Assembly: GCA_026214975.1 (NCBI GenBank)
Contig: CM047807.1
Coordinates: 70,411,824 to 70,475,823 of the forward strand
Source of the DNA: Gentiana macrophylla
Lineage: Eukaryota; Streptophyta; Magnoliopsida; Gentianales; Gentianaceae
Direction of reading: 5' to 3'
DNA length: 64,000 bases
The position numbers were made by a program, and so were the translations under genes. Below, piece by piece: positions 36,881 through 48,670 of this stretch. The notes under the pieces were generated by a model, which ran no database searches, was not told the DNA's origin, and saw nothing but the letters and a program-made list of their open reading frames with translations. Every line of letters starts with the position of its first letter. Position 1 is the stretch's first letter.

Positions 36881-39229
36881 TCCTAAAATTTAATAGTAGT
36901 GTATGATTTGGATTTATCTTCAGTCAATTTTATTTACAACTATTTATATATCTCTCTAGGGTGCTAGACTGCTAGTGTAAAATTGACTAGTAATGACTTC
37001 ATTAAAAAGTGGTAAGTAACTAGAACGTTGTACTTATTGATCTTATATGCGATTAATTTTTCGGAAGAGATATTTCTCTGAAGCCTTCAAGACTTAAGTG
37101 ACGTAAATAAGGATGTCACTGTTGTCAATCGTGTTGATCGAGAGACGACTGTAGTCAGTTTGAAAGATGATTGGGACGATAAAATTCTTCTAGTGAATTT
37201 TAATGGTGTAGTGTCTACACGAGAAATTTTCTAAAAGAAAAATTAGAGAATCATAAATTAAAGTGTCGCTAGTTAGACGGTATTTGGAACCGATAAACTA
37301 GTGGGAGCTTTTGTCTTATGTTTTTTCTAATTTAGAAAATTAGTCCCACTGGGTAACGCTTTCATTAGACATCCCACAGTTCACGAGTAGTGTCTACTCA
37401 ATTGAACTGCTAGTTCAAGACTATTTCCTTTTAAGGAAAGTTGAGAATGGGAAAGAATGTCTATAAGTGTTAATCATCTTAACTAAAGTTTTGAGGCTAA
37501 ACCGAAACATTAATTAAAGAAAGTATAGGATAAGGAAAGTGATTTGGATCACTAACCAATGAATCTTAGCGACTTTCTTAACCGAGTAACTCGACTCGGT
37601 AGCTTAGTTCTTTGGAAGAACATGGAAGTCGTGCATTAACGATTAATAGAGTAACAACGGGCAGTAATTTCAGCTAGAATAGTGGGAGTGATATAAGGAA
37701 ATGAATTTCAGATTCTATCCTTGAATATCACAGAAAATTTATTTTTCTGTTTACAGATTCGTTGAAACAAATGGATTCACTTTCAACTCGATATATTGTT
37801 GCCTCATAGAAAGTGAAGATGACATTTGTAGTACGAATCCGAGACTCGGACTTTTGTTTGATAAAGTCGTAACCACTAAGAAATTTGAAAATGTATGTGT
37901 AACACGCCTTAAACTATTATAGGCGAATGGTTTCCAGATTAAGATAAACGATTCTTCAAGATCTATTAATTAGTGCATATATCCTAGAGATAAGACCTGA
38001 CGACTGGCTAACGGTGATTCCTATCTCCCAGTCTAGTAACACTATCTCAAAGGAACAATGACTAAGTTTCCTTTCAATCGGGAGAGGGTAATAGATTTGA
38101 AAAGGTAACATAGCTTGTTCATAATGACCTTCGGGGTCTAGTGAGAGAAACAAGCTAGTGGGAGTTTTTGAGTGGTGACATTTTGTCTGATAACTACTCG
38201 AAACGTGATTTAGTTTATCAAAAGAATACGAGGAGGAGTCTATGATTTTAGCAGAGAATAGAGTATTCCATGCTCATAAATAGGCTATAGCATAGTCTTG
38301 GGACTGATGCTCAGCCTGCATCCTAGTGGAATGTTTCTCACTGAGAAAGAAACCATAGACTTGCCCTATATAGTTATTTATGTGCTACAATGCACTGCTA
38401 AACTCGATTAAGATAATTGGTTGCAAAATAACGGTTAACATTATTATGTAAACCGAGAAGTCTACCTAGAAGATGCCAGTGAATTTATGGATAATGAGTG
38501 AATTCGGTTCACACCACTTCCATAAATGTAGGCATTTAGCATTTAATGCTTGAAGGTAGGATCGAGATTTTTGCGATACGCTCAGATTGTGACTTGTTCG
38601 TGAAATATCTTAATGAGACGAGTGAAGGTTGATTATAAGATTCTTGAGATCGTAAAGTGACGGTTGAATGCCACAAGCCTTCGATAGAATCTATAAGTAA
38701 CAACCTTAAACCTTGGAGTACGGTTACCCAAAGGTAGTTACTATCTGATTTAATCAGACCACGTCCAACATCGGTTGTTGGTGATTACACTGATAAATAC
38801 TACTGTATTATAATGTCAATCCACCCAAAACGCAGTGGGAATATGGTCTAACCGTTGACCCATTGAGGTATTGTGGACTTTATAGTCTGCTGGGGTGATT
38901 AATAACCTATGGCTCTTGGTGGGCTGTATAGGATTCTGATCATAGATGTTGGTTTGAAAGCCTTAACCCTGTGAATGGAGTTTTTGGTACTCCAGTTCTG
39001 TTCAGCCTCTTGTAGAACCACCTGAGTGTCTCAGACCCAGTGGGAGCAATTGGATCTACGCAGAAAAGAGTCGAATGAATAGGAAAGTTTAAACTTTCAG
39101 CGCAAAGCTGAGTGGTCTAGGGGTGATTCCATGACAAGTAGAGAGTTAACCAGACCTTGAACTCTCTCACCACTCACTCTTGCTAGATTTCGTTAGAAAG
39201 CAGAAAATAAGGGTGATTCCCTAAGACTT

Positions 39230-40340
39230 TCTTGCCGACAAACGGAGTCTGGATTCATTCGGAACAGAAGGGTCTTGGTTACAACAAATGGCAGGACGAC
39301 TGCCGGGGCTTATAGCCTTTGTGGATTTAAGAGAACCTCTCAGTCATTGAAAGTCACATGTTTTAAAATATGTGGACTTGACCAGAATATTGATAAGTCT
39401 TTTGTAGACTGGGTATCAATATTGGTAAAATAGTAGTATTAGTGTTCATGAATGATAACACTGAAATAGTTGGAAACAACATGTGTGTGTTATCTGAAGT
39501 TGGAAACTGGCAGGCCAAGATTCTCTAGATGAGAGAATTGGACTATATTCTACGAATCTGATTCGGTCAAATTCACGGGAATGAGTCATTGGCTATCCCA
39601 TCCATCTTATTGGTTAAGATAATCTTGCATATATGGATGCAACATTCAACGAGAGTAGTCCTACCCTACCTCTCAGGAATGATTCTCTAAATCTTCGGAT
39701 AAAGAGAAAATGGGATAGAGTCTCTCTTGGATGACGGCAAGTCAGGTTGTCACAAGTCAATAATAGTCAAATCTCGGATTCGAGCATTGAATAGCGGTTT
39801 TAGTACATCCTCAAGTATTTTTGAAGAACGAGGAATAATGTGCTTGTATATTCGGGTGCAAACTTGAATATGGTTGACTACACTGATTCTGACTTATAGT
39901 CAGATTAAGGATGATCGTTGGGACAATCTCGGACTCAGTGTTTAATCATTGTGATGGAGCTATAGTCTGGAGAAATCCAGAATCGCCAATTCGATTTTAG
40001 TTAATCGGATACGTAGCAGCTTTCGGAGCAGCTAGAGTGGTGATATGGCTTAGGAATTTCCTTTCTGATCTGGGAGCAATTCCAGGTCTAGTGAGCCGAT
40101 ATCACTTCATTGTGAAAATAGTGAAGTGATAGCTTAGAAGGATCTTCTCAGTCACTAGAGGTCAAAAGCATATTGAGAGAGAGTACCGCCTGATTAGATG
40201 GACCGGCGACGTTTCGATCCTAAAGATCGTTTCGAGCCGACAATCTAACTGATCAGTGTACCAAGTCGAGTGCTTGGAGGGTACGGCATTGAGGGATATA
40301 TCTCAACTGCTTTTAGAGCAAGTGGGAGAGTGTTGTGAAT
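39230..40340 (+). pseudogene. Copia pol remnant (RT and RNase H), inner copy B
   Basis: Best-preserved RNase H in the window. At 40010-40090 one frame reads YVAAFGAARVVIWLRNF, then LSDLGAIPGL, matching the copia RNase H block AEYIAA..AA...W(L/I)R.FL.DLG.(I/V)P. About 70 bp later comes the KHIEREYRLIR block (about 40164). Just upstream, a GGAVSWKS-like block is seen as DGAIVWRN. RT has SLCGFKR.SRSL and F-M-N-D in place of YVDD (39445-39456). Frames change several times, so no working enzyme is made. Confidence 0.78.
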
Positions 40341-40402
40341 AAGATAAGAAATGGTGTGCTCTAAAAACATTCGTTACTTGTCATTTCATGCAAGTGGAAG
40401 AT

Positions 40403-42127
40403 TGTTAGGTGTAGTGCCTGAAAGACAATTTGTGTAATTGTTTTTAACAATGGATGATAAATTTTATCTCACCTTATTACTTGCTTTGTGCTTGTAAATA
40501 GTACACTCTTTGCAAACCCTAAGTATATCAAGATGTAATCGCTTAACTCAAAGGTATGGCATGCACGTGAGGATTGAGTTTGTGGTGATATACTTAAATC
40601 TGTTAGTCCGTGGTGAACTTAATCGAGTTTAGGGTCTCTTGATTAAAACACCAATAATGCGCCTAACACCTTAGGGTGTGATAGTCTTATCCGGACTATC
40701 GGCAGAGGGTACCACGTGGGGCATTTATATATGATGGCATTCATATATAATTTGGACCGATTTAATCTCGAATTTCTTGGTATAATTCCGTAATCGAGGA
40801 ATCTTATTAAATCATTAGATGATCATATATGGATCAACCTTAATCCCGAGGTGATCACAGGATGCCGCTTGTCCCGGGGTAGTGTTTGATGTGTTAGTTA
40901 ACGGATTTACTTTAATATGTGTTCCAAGCCACTTCTCATTGGCACTTTCTCCGGATGAGTGAGTAGTTACGATTTTCACGGACATGGAATCCATTCCTTC
41001 CTGCGGGAAGTAGAGAGACGATCCCCTTATTTGTTAGCCCCTAGAAAGTGATCGATCCCGGGAGTTCACATTTGACTAATTAGCTACTAGTCGACATATG
41101 TGTGCTAATTGATCATCGAGGGGTTAATGGTAAATAAGGATAAGATATTTCGAGTCGGGTTCACGGAGACTTCCCACTCAGAATGGACGATCTGTGTGGA
41201 GGGTTAATCCGTATGTAGTGATTATATCAATGGACGCTTATTCACTCTATGGGTTGAGTATAAGTATATATCTATAATCGGTAGAGTTCAGTTTCGGGTT
41301 TATGGTGGCGTAATCCCGGAATTAATAATTAATGTACTTATTCTGTTCGATGAATAATTAATTATTGGAGCTACTGGTTATATGTCCATGGTCCCCGATG
41401 TGGCTTCTGTAATTCGGACTAATATTCTTGTTGTTTGGGCCTCACTGATAATTAATTGGCTGGGCTAATTAATTGATATGCATGGATATTATTTAGTTGG
41501 GCTAAATAATATAATACACATAAAAGACATTTTATGTGGGCTAAAACCCTAGGGAGGTGGCGCCATATTGGTTCTCTTTTAGCACAAGAATTGATTTTCT
41601 TGTGTTATGGAAAATAAAAGATATTCTTGTTATGTGATTGATTGGATGACATGTTATTTAGTTTCCTATTGGTCAATAATATGTCACAATTATTCATTAA
41701 GGAAAATATCTTTTTATTTTGTTTAATTAATTATTTATTTAATTAATTAAAACTTGGAGACCAAGGATTTACTCTGCTATAAAAGGAGAGTTATTCCAAG
41801 TGTAAATCACACTTGAAAATTTCACCCCATATCACCAAAAAGAGAGAAAAAATTAGTTTTCTTGTCTTGGGTATTAGAAGAAGAAAAACTATGAGTTTTT
41901 CTTAGTGTTGCATAACGAGGAGGTTCGTGTATCAAGAAGGGTGTCCACCAACCGCCGTTTGGAGAACACATCGGAAGATCTTGGCATCTCTTCCTACTAT
42001 TGGTAACTTGATCTTAACCCCCTTGTAGTAGTTTAAGTCCTTTAATTATGTATTGTGATGTATAAGTCGTGATCCATCCGCTGCGCGTAGATCTAACTTG
42101 TTTAGATCTAAAAACCTGCATCCTTCA
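40403..42127 (+). mobile_element. 3' LTR of inner copia element, copy B
   Basis: 1725 bp, TGTTAGGTGTAG to CCTTCA, followed by the target duplication GTTAG. Confidence 0.9.
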
Positions 42128-43610
42128 GTTAGTCCGTGGTGAACTTAATCAGAGTTTAGGGTCTCATGATTAAAACACCAATAATGCGCCCAGAACACCT
42201 TAGGGTGTGATAGTCTTATCCAAACTATCGGTAGAGGGTACCTAAGTGGGGCATTTATATATGATGGCATTCATATATGACTGGACCGATTTAATCTGGG
42301 TTTCTCGATATAATTCCGTAATCTAGAAAACTTATTAAATCATTAGATGATCATATATGGATTGACCTTAATCCTCAGGTGATCACAGGTTACTACTTGT
42401 CTCGGGGTAGTGTTTGATGTGTTAGTTAGGGATCACTTTGATGTGTGATCTGAGTCACTTCTCGTTGGCACTATTCCCTGATGAGTGAGTAGTTCTGTGT
42501 TTCACAGACTTGGAATCCATTCCTTCCTGCGGGAAGTACAGAGGCAGTCCCCTTATTTCTTATCCCAAAGAAAATGATCGATCCCGGGAGTTCATATTAG
42601 ACTAATTAGCTACTAGTCCGGTATGTGAACTAATTGATCACTAGGGGGTTAATGGTAAATAAAGATTAGATATTTTGAGTCGGGTTTACGGAGACTTCCC
42701 ACTCAGAATGGTCAGTCTATGAAGGATTAGTCCGTATGTAATGATTATATCAATTGACGCTTAATTACTCATAGGATTGAGTGTAAGTATATATCTATAA
42801 TTGGTAGAGTTCAGTTTCGGGTTTATGGTGGCGTAATCCCGGAATCGATAATTTAAGTGTAAATATTTTGTTCGATGAATATTTTACTTAATTTATTGGA
42901 GCTACTGGTTATAGGTCTATGGTCTCCAACGTGGCTCCTATAATACGAGTATTTTCATGCTATTGGGCCTCACTGATAATTAATTGGCTGGGCAAATTAA
43001 TTGATATGCGAAATATTATTTAGTTGGGCCAAATAATATAATACACAGAAAAGACATTTTTTTTGGGCCTAAAACCCTAAGGTGTGGCGCCTCCCTCTCA
43101 TAAAATGCAAGAATTGATTTTCTTGTGAGATTAATTATTTACCTGGTAAGTAATTAATTAATAAAAGATAATTGATTTGTAATTGATTGATTGCTTTTAT
43201 TGTGATTTTTTTAATTATTTATTTAATTAATTAGAAACTTGGAGGCCAAGAATTTACTCTCCTATATAAAGATAGTTCTTCCAAGACATATGCGAGATGA
43301 AATTTTCGACATACACACATAAAATAGAGAGAAAAACTTGTTTCTTGTCTTGGGTTTCTGGTTGAAGAAAAATTTAGGTTTTTTCTTGATGCATATCAAG
43401 GAGGTTTCAATTCCAAGGATCGGTGTCCACCAACCGTCGTTTGGAGAACACATTGGAAGATTGTCGCTACTCATCCAACTTTTGGTAAGTAGATCTAAAC
43501 CCCCTTGTAGGAAGTTTAGATCCTTTATTTATGATATGTAGTTTATAGATCGTGATCCATCCGCTGCGCAAAGATCTGTTTTGTACAGATCTGAGCTCCT
43601 ACATCCTTCA
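42128..43610 (+). mobile_element. 3' LTR of outer copia copy B, right part
   Basis: Resumes the outer LTR with GTTAG and ends CCTTCA at 43610; gypsy sequence (CAAAGAACTTG) begins at 43611. With 32960-33155 it makes a 1.68-kb LTR. Confidence 0.87.
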
Positions 43611-44219
43611 CAAAGAACTTGTGCCACGAAGGTCTATTAATCGTTCCTCCTATATCCACAGAAAATATATGCTCTACTTCTCATACTTGACCTTCGCTAC
43701 ACCCAGACCATGTTTCCTCGTTATCTCATTCATACTCTTTCAGGAGAAAAGTCTCTGCTACTTTAGGGTCTAGTGCCACTTGCTGATGTAATTTCAAAAC
43801 AAGCTCATCTATGTCATCTAGCATGTAACATGCTTCTCCCTCAGCTTGTGCATACCTCATTGTTTTCATCACATTGAATCTACTCCTCATTTACCCATAG
43901 AATCAACTCACGCTTATGAACATCTATCAATGTTTTACTTGTCGCTAGGAAAGGTCTTCCTAGGATCAGTGGAACATCATGGTCAGCTTCCAAGTCTAGA
44001 ACTACAAAGTCTACGGGGAATACAAACTTATAAACTTTTACCAGTATATCTTCCACTACTCCACAAGGTTGCTTCATAGACCTATCTGCCAACTGTAGGG
44101 TTATAGATGTATCGTTTAACTCTTTCATGCCTAACTTATGGAAAATGGAGAGTGGCATTAAATTGACACTGGCTCCAAGATCACACAATCCTTTGTTTAG
44201 GGACACTCCTTCAATTGTG
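43611..44219 (-). pseudogene. Athila/Tat-like gypsy protease, main part, copy B
   Basis: A 108-residue frame (44206-43880) covers most of a retropepsin. It has the active site in CDLGASVNLMPLSIFHKLGM, the middle strand KFVFPVDFVVLD, and the C-terminal DVPLILGRPFLATSKTLIDV. The D-L-G-A active site (instead of D-S/T-G-A) is usual in this gypsy group. The first residues of the domain (IPC-T) are 6 kb away at about 50260 because a retroelement inserted between them. Downstream a spacer with GEACYMLDDIDEL continues to 43611 with one or more stops, then copia LTR. It would cut the gag-pol polyprotein. Confidence 0.92.
44215..44219. repeat. Target-site duplication TTGTG (left), copy B
   Basis: TTGTG next to the LTR; the partner is at 50251-50255. 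Host gag-pol reads through once the insertion and one repeat are set aside, which confirms the boundaries. Confidence 0.92.
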
Positions 44220-45797
44220 TTTTGGGGAGATTTTGCATCATTAAAACAAAAGAAAATTTATAAAACCTATACTACCATTCAAAACTACCTCCTAACCGGC
44301 CGAATACTGGGTAGTTGCTAGTAAAGTTGGATAAGTACGGGTATCGATCCTCAGGGAATTGGGATGTTGAATCTAATTTTATTAATCCTCTCAATTGTTA
44401 CTCAAGAAAACAAATAAACGAAAGAACGAACAAATAACACATAGAACAAGTAAACTAAATCTAAGCTAAAACGAAATAAAACTAAACTAAACTAACGATA
44501 CATGGGCTCAAACAATGTACAAACTAAGTGATCTCAATCCTAGTTCATCTTATGACTTTAATTCAAATTGTGGTTTCACCTTTACACGAGACACAAATCC
44601 CTAATCTCTTAGTGAATCCGTATTCTCAAGCTCTGAAATCCTACTCTCGTAGTGAATTCAATTTATCAATCTCTCCTTTCTCGAATGTTGAGACCGATAT
44701 TCCATACAAAACGAAGGTGTAGATTCAAGTTAACTCTCGTATTTCAGAACCTAACAACCTAGATAATTAACCGATTAACTTGTCATCATTAATGATTAAA
44801 AATCCTATCTTTCTATGGTGATCTAGTTTACGCAACTTTCGTATGTTGTAACTATCAATCGCAAACCAATCTCTCGATAAAGTTCACACATAGCATCATA
44901 ATCAAAGAAAGATACAAAATCAATTAAATATCATAAAAAACGAATAAGGACTGAATAAATTAAATAAATAAACTCACGTAGTTTGGTACATGATTGAATC
45001 CATGAATCGAAAACGGAAGAAAAACGACATCCTAATCTAACCCGGATCACCCGAGCACAAGGCTCGGGTGACCGGCCTTGGAGCCTCCCAGAAAGCTGCT
45101 GCTGCTGTGAAGTTGCCGCTGAATATTTTGTATGAATTATGGGATATTTAGGTTTACAAGCTGCTGCATATATATAGAGGAGTATGTCGGCTACTTCTAA
45201 TTAATTGCGGCTGGAGTATTTCCTCTTCCAATTAGGATTTTCATGCAGCGATAAAAAGGAAAAGTGAGGCGGCTGGAGTATGGCGGTGGTCGGACGCCAG
45301 TTTGAAATGTCGGACGCTCGTCTAGTGTCTTGAATCGAATCCTTCGATTAAATATTTATTGGAATAAAACTTTAAAATTCATATCTTGAGTTGTAGACCT
45401 CAAAAATTATGATCCGAATGTCATAAAAAAGCTCTCGGAAAACTCTACAACTTTCATTAAGGACTCTTCTTCAGAAAACGCCTTTTTGATTAGCCCGTCG
45501 TATTACGAGTATATTTCGGGATTTTCCACTCGAATTCATCTCTTTAAAATCATCCTTTCCATCAACAATGTGTATCTACAATGTAGGAAAAACATACCAA
45601 AGCGTAACACAATCCTAAAATAATATAAAATCATGATTTAAACACATAAATCGCTACGTTTTGCAATTTAACCTATTAGAAACACCATTTACTCAATTAA
45701 TCGATTATAAGCTCGATTTCTATGAAAAAAACATCTATGTATGGGGAAAATTGATGTAAAATATATCCTTAAAAACACTACAAATTGACCCTGAACA
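44220..45797 (-). mobile_element. 3' LTR of the non-coding gypsy-type element, copy B
   Basis: Ends CCCTGAACA on the plus strand; the start reads TTTTGGGGAG instead of TGTTGGGGAG (one base change; copy A keeps TGTT). TATA run near 45168-45180 for minus-strand transcription. Confidence 0.9.
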
Positions 45798-45825
45798 ACA
45801 CCCCCACACTTAAACTTTTGCTCGT
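45798..45825 (-). promoter_or_regulatory. Polypurine tract of the non-coding gypsy-type element
   Basis: On the minus strand AAGTTTAAGTGTGGGGGTGT directly precedes the LTR start TGTTCAGGG. This is the usual Athila/Tat plus-strand primer. A similar tract (TAAGTGTGGGGAGAGG) lies about 1 kb away at 46828-46845. Confidence 0.8.
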
Positions 45826-47340
45826 CCCGAGCAAAACAAAACATAACCAAGCTCGAGATAAATAAACATTTATGCAAATATAAAACATATTCAAGTAGTT
45901 TAGAGGTTCACCCAAGTGCGTGTGTGCATAGCCATAGTAAATTTCCACTAAATCCACACTTGAAATTGATTCAAGCAAAACTAGCCAACATCCCATTTGA
46001 ATCAGAAATATAAAAACGATTATAACATGCACTTCTCAAAACATACAAACCCCGAAAAATAATAATAGGGAGTATTCAAAACATTTCCGACATACTTAGA
46101 GGATAATCCCTACAACATATCTTTCAGTTTATACTGGGGATAAGGTTGACGATAACTAAGTCCTTCATTTAATTCATACCACTTCTTATGCAAGTTGATT
46201 TAACTATTTCTCATTTATACGCACATCAGAATGAGCTATTGCCCGTCATAGTAGAATTGGACATTTCGAGATAATCCCCTACCTTACTCAAATCATAAGG
46301 CAGCTTCTTCTAACTGTCGTGAGCTTTTGGTCATCATAGTGGAATAGGACATACGTGGTACACCCTACCTCACCCAAATCATCGACTAGCTTCCGACACA
46401 CACAATTAACTATTTAAAACAACTTCATTTATTCACTACTTTTTAAAAGCACTATAGTTACGTTTCACTTATCACATTCAAACCTTCAGATACTCACAGT
46501 ATGTCATACTTTAACTCTAAATACAAACTATTAAAATTTCCAAAAATCGTATGGAAGCAAAGAATCATGCGATAATCATAAAAAATCTCTAATCAAATGG
46601 GTATGGCTTAAAAACATAGCTCATCATCTACTATGGCACGTGAAAAATAATGTCGGGTGAAACAACTAAATTTACTAAATATGCAAAATAATGCATCAAT
46701 GATTATAAACATCGAACAAAGACATGCAATGCTCACTCGGGACAAAACAAAAATTTTAAAATTAAGCACTTTTCATAGAAATATAAATGTAAATTGAGCA
46801 AACGAATCATAGATACATATAAACCATCCTCTCCCCACACTTAGATTGCAACTTGTCCTCAAGTTGTGCAGAAATAATAAATTAGAGAACTTAGTTGATT
46901 GGATGCTGGCAATTCCGGAAAAATCGGTAAAAACCAAAATTGCTGCATAGCTCAGTGAGCGTGGAGCATCACAGTAAACTGAATTCATCGTGAAAGTGCA
47001 CAATAGCTATCAAAAATATCCTGCAGACTTGATCAGTGCAAAAAGAGTCTACGGTGAAAAAGGATTATACATGTAAAACACATGGAAAAGAAGTTATAGA
47101 GATTCTTCAGATTAAGCTCATAGAAAGATGGAACATATACATGGAACATTACAAAATAGTAGGCTAAGTGCAACTACATGAAAATATACTAGAATGCAGC
47201 CTACATGATATGCAATCCTAAAAATAAAATAAATAAAAATAAATTCTGACAGGCTCAGGCTGAGCAAGTTGAGAGGACAACCCTACAGTGACTACGGCCC
47301 GTGCAGAAACAAAAACAAAAAATAAAAAAAATAAAATAAA
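45826..47340 (-). other. Non-coding internal region, left part
   Basis: AT-rich sequence matching 18727-20210, with no coding pattern in any frame. The tract around 46828-46866 has, on the minus strand, AACTTGAGGACAAGTTGC followed by TAAGTGTGGGG, the layout often seen at the end of pol in Athila/Tat elements. This suggests the element arose by losing everything between leader and that point. Confidence 0.6.
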
Positions 47341-47347
47341 AAATGAG

Positions 47348-47838
47348 GTAGTATTATGGAAACCGACAGTTAACTACGCTCAAGAAAAATAAAAGAAAAA
47401 TAGAAAAACAATGCAACTAGATGACATGCAACTAAATGATATGCAAAAATAAAAGAAAATAAAAGAAAGAAAACTAGCCCACTCATTTGCAACATGACAT
47501 ATATAAAATAAACGTCTACCAAATAATGACAGGTTACGATAAACGACAGTGCTGTCCATTACATGCAGTGTAGACGCGCCTTAAGACTCGTCAAAAGTGA
47601 TAGCATTATGGAAACCAACAGTTAGCTATACTAAATAGATATAACTCGTATGGACTGGACGTAGCATACGGAAAACCGATAGTAGCTACCCATATGAGTT
47701 ACAGCTAAAAACAAGAAAGCACATAGGTCTCAAAGCTCACAAGATCATCATCACGTGATGCGTAGCATACGGAAACCGACATTAGCTACTAAATAACAAT
47801 AAGACCAGTTATAGCGTACGAGAACCGACATTAACTAT
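47348..47838. repeat. Array of five hairpin-forming repeats
   Basis: Five related units of about 28-30 bp: 47348-47377, 47600-47629, 47661-47689, 47762-47789 and 47811-47838. Consensus core GTAGCATACGGAAACCGA followed by a short spacer and GCTAC or a variant. GTAGC pairs with GCTAC at the outer ends and CGG with CCG inside. Spacing is irregular, so they are not a simple tandem repeat. Confidence 0.75.
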
Positions 47839-48029
47839 AACATGCCTAGATGAATCAAGTATATTATCAATTAGATTCAATTATTTAACATGGATTCGTA
47901 GATGAAAAGATATGAATATGCAAGTTCAGAACATCTACGTAAAAGAAATTAGCCACAGAAGCTCGTATTAAAAAATCCACATCAAATAAAAGCATTGAAA
48001 ATAAAATCAAGAAAAAAAAATCAGAACCT

Positions 48030-48335
48030 GGACTGGCGTTCATTAACTCAAACGAACGTTCACCTTAAAGCACAGCACTGGACGAACGTTCAACCCTTTC
48101 AGACGCTCGTCTGCCATGAAGACAGACCGGACGAACGTTCAGAATACCGGACGGCCGTTCACTTGGTGATTTCTCCCTCGGACGGTCGTCCAACAAAACA
48201 GACGCTCGTCTGGATCCTGAAATCAGAGCAGAGTCGAAACTTCTGGGACGGACGAGCGTCCTAAAACCCGGACGTGCGTTCACCTGCAACTTATGAACTG
48301 GACGGGCGTTCACTTACTTGAACGCTCGTCCATAC
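48030..48335. repeat. Array of about twelve GACG-NN-CGTC palindromes
   Basis: Core R-ACG-NN-CGT-Y repeated about every 25 bp (for example ACGAACGTTC, ACGCTCGTCT, ACGGTCGTCC, ACGAGCGTCC). The arms are constant but the two central bases vary from copy to copy. It lies in the leader of the minus-strand element, 300-600 bases from the primer site. Single copies of the motif also occur in the LTRs (near 18211, 45310, 49763). Confidence 0.85.
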
Positions 48336-48648
48336 AACGAATTTGCACAGTATGCAGGATAAACACAGCAAACCCTAAATCAACTCAAAACAAACCAACA
48401 CGTACACATAACAACACAGCGGTCTCATCAAATTATAGCACAGGGGGTTAGACTAGACTACATCTAAACATATAATTCACGTTTCATAAGTTGAGTAAAA
48501 AACTTTTTTGCACATTCTTAACCCTACGGTCATCGAAACACGGCAAAAATAAAAACTCTCAACTTATTTATCGCTACTTTTATTGAACGAAAAATAAATC
48601 GTTACAAAATCGAAGAATTAACTCCACTAGATTCAACAAAACACCGAT

Positions 48649-48666
48649 TCCCCGGCAACGGCACCA
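48649..48666 (-). promoter_or_regulatory. Primer binding site, tRNA-Asp type
   Basis: Plus strand TCCCCGGCAACGGCACCA equals the 3' end of plant tRNA-Asp with CCA at 17 of 18 bases, adjoining the right LTR. Confidence 0.9.
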
Positions 48667-48670
48667 CGTG

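Larger units (their letters stand above)
33161..42127 (+). mobile_element. Complete inner-subfamily Ty1/copia element, copy B (8.97 kb)
   Basis: Same element at the same site as 6073-15032. LTRs are 33161-34873 and 40403-42127. The direct repeats GTTAG are at 33156-33160 and 42128-42132. The polypurine tract before the 3' LTR reads CAAGTGGAAGAT, with one change from copy A. It gives the cleaner reading of RNase H. Sharing of insertion site, target duplication and element identity with copy A shows that A and B are the same locus, not two insertions. Confidence 0.92.

Noticed and set aside
1..47476. Two independent insertions producing similar arrays
   Set aside because: Identical insertion points, target duplications and junction duplication cannot arise twice.
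47995..48313. Overlapping frames of 89 (plus) and 82 (minus) codons with repeated RP/ER units
   Set aside because: Both are by-products of the palindrome array, which keeps frames open on both strands.
47348..48335. CRISPR-like array
   Set aside because: Plant nuclear retroelement DNA; repeats are palindromic with irregular spacing and no cas genes.
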